NCBI RefSeq assembly: GCF_003946145.1 | Contig: NZ_RHOC01000005.1 | Coordinates: 1 to 64,000 of the forward strand | Source: Levilactobacillus huananensis | GTDB lineage: Bacteria > Bacillota > Bacilli > Lactobacillales > Lactobacillaceae | Length of the DNA stretch: 64,000 nucleotides | Direction of reading: 5' to 3' | Part shown: positions 61,604 to 64,000 of the stretch, piece by piece | Position numbering within the stretch: the first letter of the stretch is position 1 | Layout of the letters: each line of letters starts with the position of its first letter | The notes under the pieces: model-generated | Told to the model about the DNA's origin: nothing | Database searches by the model: none | What the model saw: only the letters and a program-made list of their open reading frames with translations | Made by a program: the position numbers and the translations under genes

Positions 61604-62512
61604 TTAACCGAAAAATAATCCAATGACTTCTGCCAAAACGGTTGTGACTGCCAAGATTGCCAGATTTCGTACGGCTAGAATAAACGTCTGCTTCTTCACC
61701 TGAACGGCAAAGAAGGCCAAGACGTTGCGATAAACCAAGGGAATACTTAATAAAGCCAGGAGTGACCATTTCGGCAGATCACCGACAGCTATTGACCCAA
61801 TCAGAGCCAGATAACCCACAACATAAAATGCCGCAAATAAAATAAGTGATCCTTGTTTTCCCAAATAGTAAACGATAGTCCGACGATTTAAGGCGAGATC
61901 TTCCTTGGCATCACAAATATTATTGGCCAAGAGCAAGGCTGCAATCGCGGTCACCGCAATACCAGACGTCAGTAAGATCCGGCCAGCGAGGGGCCAAGAC
62001 AATCCCCCACGCTGATAAACGTTGAGGTACACCGTGATCAACGTAATCAGGTAGCCCATAGTAAACCCGGCAAAGAATTCTCCCGTTGGCGTCCCAGATA
62101 ATGGCCGAGGTCCGCCGGCGTAAAGATACCCAACTAAAAAACACCCAACTCCCATGATCAGGAGTGGCCAACCGGTTATCCAGACCAACCAGAGGCCCAG
62201 CGCCCCAGCGATGACAACAAAGGTTACCATGAGACCGAAGACCCGAGCCATCCGCAAGTGTTGGACCCCAATAATATTGGTTTCACGTTTCCACCGTTCA
62301 GCCTGAGTCCCGGCATGACGGTAATCCTGATAGTTATCGTTAATATCAACGGCCATGTTGAAGAGAAACATAGCGACAAAGAAAATTCCTGTCACGTCCC
62401 AATTCACGTGATTAAAGTTAAAAGCCACGAAAATAAGCCCTAACAGAAATGGCCAAACCGACGCAATTTTAGCCTTAATTTCCACTAATTCTAAAAAGTT
62501 TTTGACAGTCAC
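61604..62512 (-). CDS. menA: 1,4-dihydroxy-2-naphthoate prenyltransferase (UbiA family)
   Basis: Attaches the polyprenyl chain to DHNA in menaquinone synthesis. A 302-aa protein with about nine membrane helices. The two Asp-rich motifs are NMAVDINDNYQDY (near residue 53) and NNICDAKEDLALNRRT (near residue 190). GTG start at 62512 with GGGGGG 6 nt upstream. Divergent from the polyprenyl synthase gene that should supply its donor. No DHNA-making men genes are seen here, so the cell may take up DHNA or encode the rest elsewhere. Confidence 0.9.
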   Translation of the reverse strand: MTVKNFLELVEIKAKIASVWPFLLGLIFVAFNFNHVNWDVTGIFFVAMFLFNMAVDINDNYQDYRHAGTQAERWKRETNIIGVQHLRMARVFGLMVTFVVIAGALGLWLVWITGWPLLIMGVGCFLVGYLYAGGPRPLSGTPTGEFFAGFTMGYLITLITVYLNVYQRGGLSWPLAGRILLTSGIAVTAIAALLLANNICDAKEDLALNRRTIVYYLGKQGSLILFAAFYVVGYLALIGSIAVGDLPKWSLLALLSIPLVYRNVLAFFAVQVKKQTFILAVRNLAILAVTTVLAEVIGLFFG

Positions 62513-62558
62513 ATAAATCCCCCCGAATGTCTTTTCTAAATTCGATGATAACCTTTAT

Positions 62559-62587
62559 TTGACAACGTTTCCACTTGTCGGTAAGAT
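62559..62587 (+). promoter_or_regulatory. Promoter of the polyprenyl synthase gene
   Basis: -35 TTGACA (62559-62564) and -10 TAAGAT (62582-62587), 17-bp spacing, 32 bp before the ATG. The spacer holds a small dyad GACAA/TTGTC. Confidence 0.75.
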
Positions 62588-62618
62588 AAATTTTAATGGG
62601 TACATAGTGAGGTGCAGT

Positions 62619-63596
62619 ATGGATCAACAACTTTGGCGGCGATTCCCTTCAGTGGCGCCGCAGTTAAATGACTTGCAAGCCTATTTACTGGCTGCTGTTC
62701 AGCTCGACAATCAACCAATTCATCACAAAATTATCAGTCTGTTAACATCCGGTGGCAAGCTTCTCCGCCCCGGATATTTTTACTTATTTACGAACTTCGG
62801 TCAGTCTGTAGATCCGCTTGAACTTCAGGCTGGGGCCGCAGCACTCGAAATTCTTCACGTCGGGACTTTGATTCACGACGATGTCATTGACGAGTCCCCT
62901 ACTCGGCGCGGTGTCCGCACTATTCAAATGAAATATGGTCAGCGTAATGCAATCTATGCCGGGGACTTCATGTTCACGGTCTACTTCAATCAGGTCTTAA
63001 AGTCCACTAGTAACCGATCCCTGGTTCAAGATCACATTGATTCGATGCATCGTATCTTGCAGGGTGAACTCCACCAAATGGATCTGAATTACCGCGAAGA
63101 TGTTACTCAAGAAAGCTACTTAAAAGAAATTGCAGGGAAAACCGCAGAGCTCTTTGCCCTAAGTTGTTATCAGGGCGCAGCGCTAACCAATGCCCCACGT
63201 AACGTGATGACTCGTGCTCGAGAGATTGGGCTGGCCATCGGAAGTGCCTACCAAATTTTGGACGATATTCTTGATTACACCGGCGATCCCCACAAGACCC
63301 GTAAACCAGTTTTAGAAGATCTACGGTCAGGTGTCTACTCGCTCCCCCTGATTCTGGCGATGCCTCTGGCTCGTAAGGATTTTCATCAGCTCCTTAAAAA
63401 ACGCCACGAAATGACCGAAACCGACATTATTGCTGTTCAACAACTTGTCACCCAACATGGGGGGGTCATCGCAGCTAAAGCACTAGCAACGCAGTTCACG
63501 GAACAGGCACTTACTGATATTCAAGCCTTGCCGGCTGGAACGGCTCGTGACGACCTCACTAAGTTGACAACGCTGCTGTTGCAACGCGATCATTAA
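62619..63596 (+). CDS. Polyprenyl (heptaprenyl-type) diphosphate synthase
   Basis: Makes the long isoprenoid chain used by MenA. 325 aa of the trans-isoprenyl synthase family: FLTSGGKLLRPG-type start (LLTSGGKLLRPGYFYL), first Asp-rich motif LIHDDVIDESPTRRG, second motif QILDDILDYTGD. It resembles HepT/component II; lactobacillar synthases of this type may need a small partner subunit not seen here. The ATG at 62619 follows GTGAGGTG; the longer frame begins in the promoter. Confidence 0.88.
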   Translation: MDQQLWRRFPSVAPQLNDLQAYLLAAVQLDNQPIHHKIISLLTSGGKLLRPGYFYLFTNFGQSVDPLELQAGAAALEILHVGTLIHDDVIDESPTRRGVRTIQMKYGQRNAIYAGDFMFTVYFNQVLKSTSNRSLVQDHIDSMHRILQGELHQMDLNYREDVTQESYLKEIAGKTAELFALSCYQGAALTNAPRNVMTRAREIGLAIGSAYQILDDILDYTGDPHKTRKPVLEDLRSGVYSLPLILAMPLARKDFHQLLKKRHEMTETDIIAVQQLVTQHGGVIAAKALATQFTEQALTDIQALPAGTARDDLTKLTTLLLQRDH

Positions 63597-63638
63597 TTCT
63601 GTTTAAATTGACCTCATTATCCAATCTAACGACTCAAG

Positions 63639-63690
63639 CAAAAATCCTTCTTACCCTAGCCAGTAACGGTTAGGACAAGAAGGATTTTTT
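63639..63690. terminator. Bidirectional terminator
   Basis: Arms AAAAATCCTTCTT and AAGAAGGATTTTTT with inner CCTA.CC/GG.TAGG pairing, between the convergent polyprenyl synthase and ABC genes. Confidence 0.82.
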
Positions 63691-63698
63691 CATTTTCT

Positions 63699-64000
63699 TT
63701 AGTCGTTATGCCCCCGGTCCAAGTCATAGAGCGACCGGAAACGGGCGTTGTCCCGGTAAAGTTCCGCTGGCGTCCCCTGCATGTCGAACTTCCCATCTTC
63801 AATGAAGCGGACCTGATCAACGTGGTTAATCCCTGCCAGATGGTGGGTCACCCAGATAATCGTCTTATCCTTGAGCACCTCGAAGACCGTATCTAAGAGA
63901 TGCTGCTCCGTAATAGGATCCAGACTCACAGTTGGCTCATCTAAAATGATGATCGGCGCATCTTGTAACAAGATCCGCGCTAGCGATAATCGCTGTCGTT
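63699..64000 (-). CDS. cydC: ABC exporter ATP-binding end, probably CydC (partial, 5' end off window)
   Basis: The last 100 codons of an ABC transporter ATPase; the reading frame stays open to the window edge (…RQRLSLARILLQDAP), so the gene continues to the right. Visible are the end of the ABC signature (RQRLSLAR), Walker B IIILDEPTVSLDP, the H-loop IWVTHHLAG and the family ending GTPAELYRDNARFRSLYDLDRG. The TVSLDPITEQ and ITHHL-like segments resemble CydC, the heme/thiol exporter subunit needed for cytochrome bd, which fits the adjacent menA and polyprenyl synthase genes. Confidence 0.7.
   Translation of the reverse strand, partial: RQRLSLARILLQDAPIIILDEPTVSLDPITEQHLLDTVFEVLKDKTIIWVTHHLAGINHVDQVRFIEDGKFDMQGTPAELYRDNARFRSLYDLDRGHND

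Overview
This 64-kb window is chromosomal DNA of a Gram-positive, low-to-mid GC lactic acid bacterium of the Lactobacillaceae. Evidence: strong AAGGAGG-type Shine-Dalgarno sites with frequent GTG/TTG starts, CIRCE, CtsR, Rex and cre-type sites, LTA-synthase and LafA/LafB-type glycolipid genes, a WxL surface protein with an L-type lectin domain, a MucBP protein, ClpE, and the Firmicutes order pcrA-ligA-camS-gatCAB-dagK-rlmD. The Levilactobacillus/Lactiplantibacillus side of the family seems likely, but species cannot be fixed from sequence reading alone. I see no transposase, phage, CRISPR array or obvious island. The window is mostly core genome, and most genes are on the minus strand, co-oriented with an rRNA operon that starts at the left edge.

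Layout. 1-302: leftward tandem promoters and leader of an rRNA operon whose 16S gene lies outside the window. 525-6301: envelope lipid block (LtaS-type synthase; a YkuJ-family small protein; a YbhN-type membrane protein; LafB- and LafA-type glycosyltransferases). 6489-8485: ptsH-ptsI. 8654-11390: a 66-aa protein divergent from clpE, with CIRCE and CtsR operators between them. 11535-18053: MucBP/SH3 protein, dipeptidase PepD, NADH oxidase with a candidate Rex box, WxL-lectin protein. 18376-25666: prfC, a two-TM protein, tagD, an AI-2E-family transporter, a DUF402 phosphatase, a beta-lactamase-fold hydrolase, recX. 25861-30466: flavodoxin, YihY, a NERD protein, wecB, a GtrB/CsbB-type glycosyltransferase.

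30639-40860: a first GntP permease, UspA, tRNA-Arg(CCT), a DEAD-box helicase, an oxidoreductase, a DUF4828 protein, a catalytically dead GH25-like protein, then an RpiR-type regulator divergent from gntK-gntP2. 41014-42336: APC permease. 42388-46244: rbsDACB ribose operon with LacI-type dyads upstream. 46477-47997: gshA. 48177-59485: rlmD, dagK, gatB, gatA, gatC, camS, ligA, pcrA (listed left to right; transcription runs the other way). 59661-64000: a divergent PurK paralogue, xpt, menA, a polyprenyl diphosphate synthase, and the 3' end of an ABC exporter gene, probably cydC. The last three fit a menaquinone/cytochrome bd module.

Functional links. LafA, LafB and LtaS would make the glycolipid anchor and polyglycerolphosphate chain of lipoteichoic acid. 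tagD (CDP-glycerol) and wecB (ManNAc branch) point to wall teichoic acid or polysaccharide synthesis. Carbohydrate handling is built around ptsHI, gluconate (two permeases and a kinase) and ribose. No strong candidate for an entirely new system was found. The best leads are the GH25 pseudoenzyme, the secretion-signal-less MucBP protein, the altered PurK, the combined CIRCE/CtsR control region, and several unexplained dyads and leader structures.
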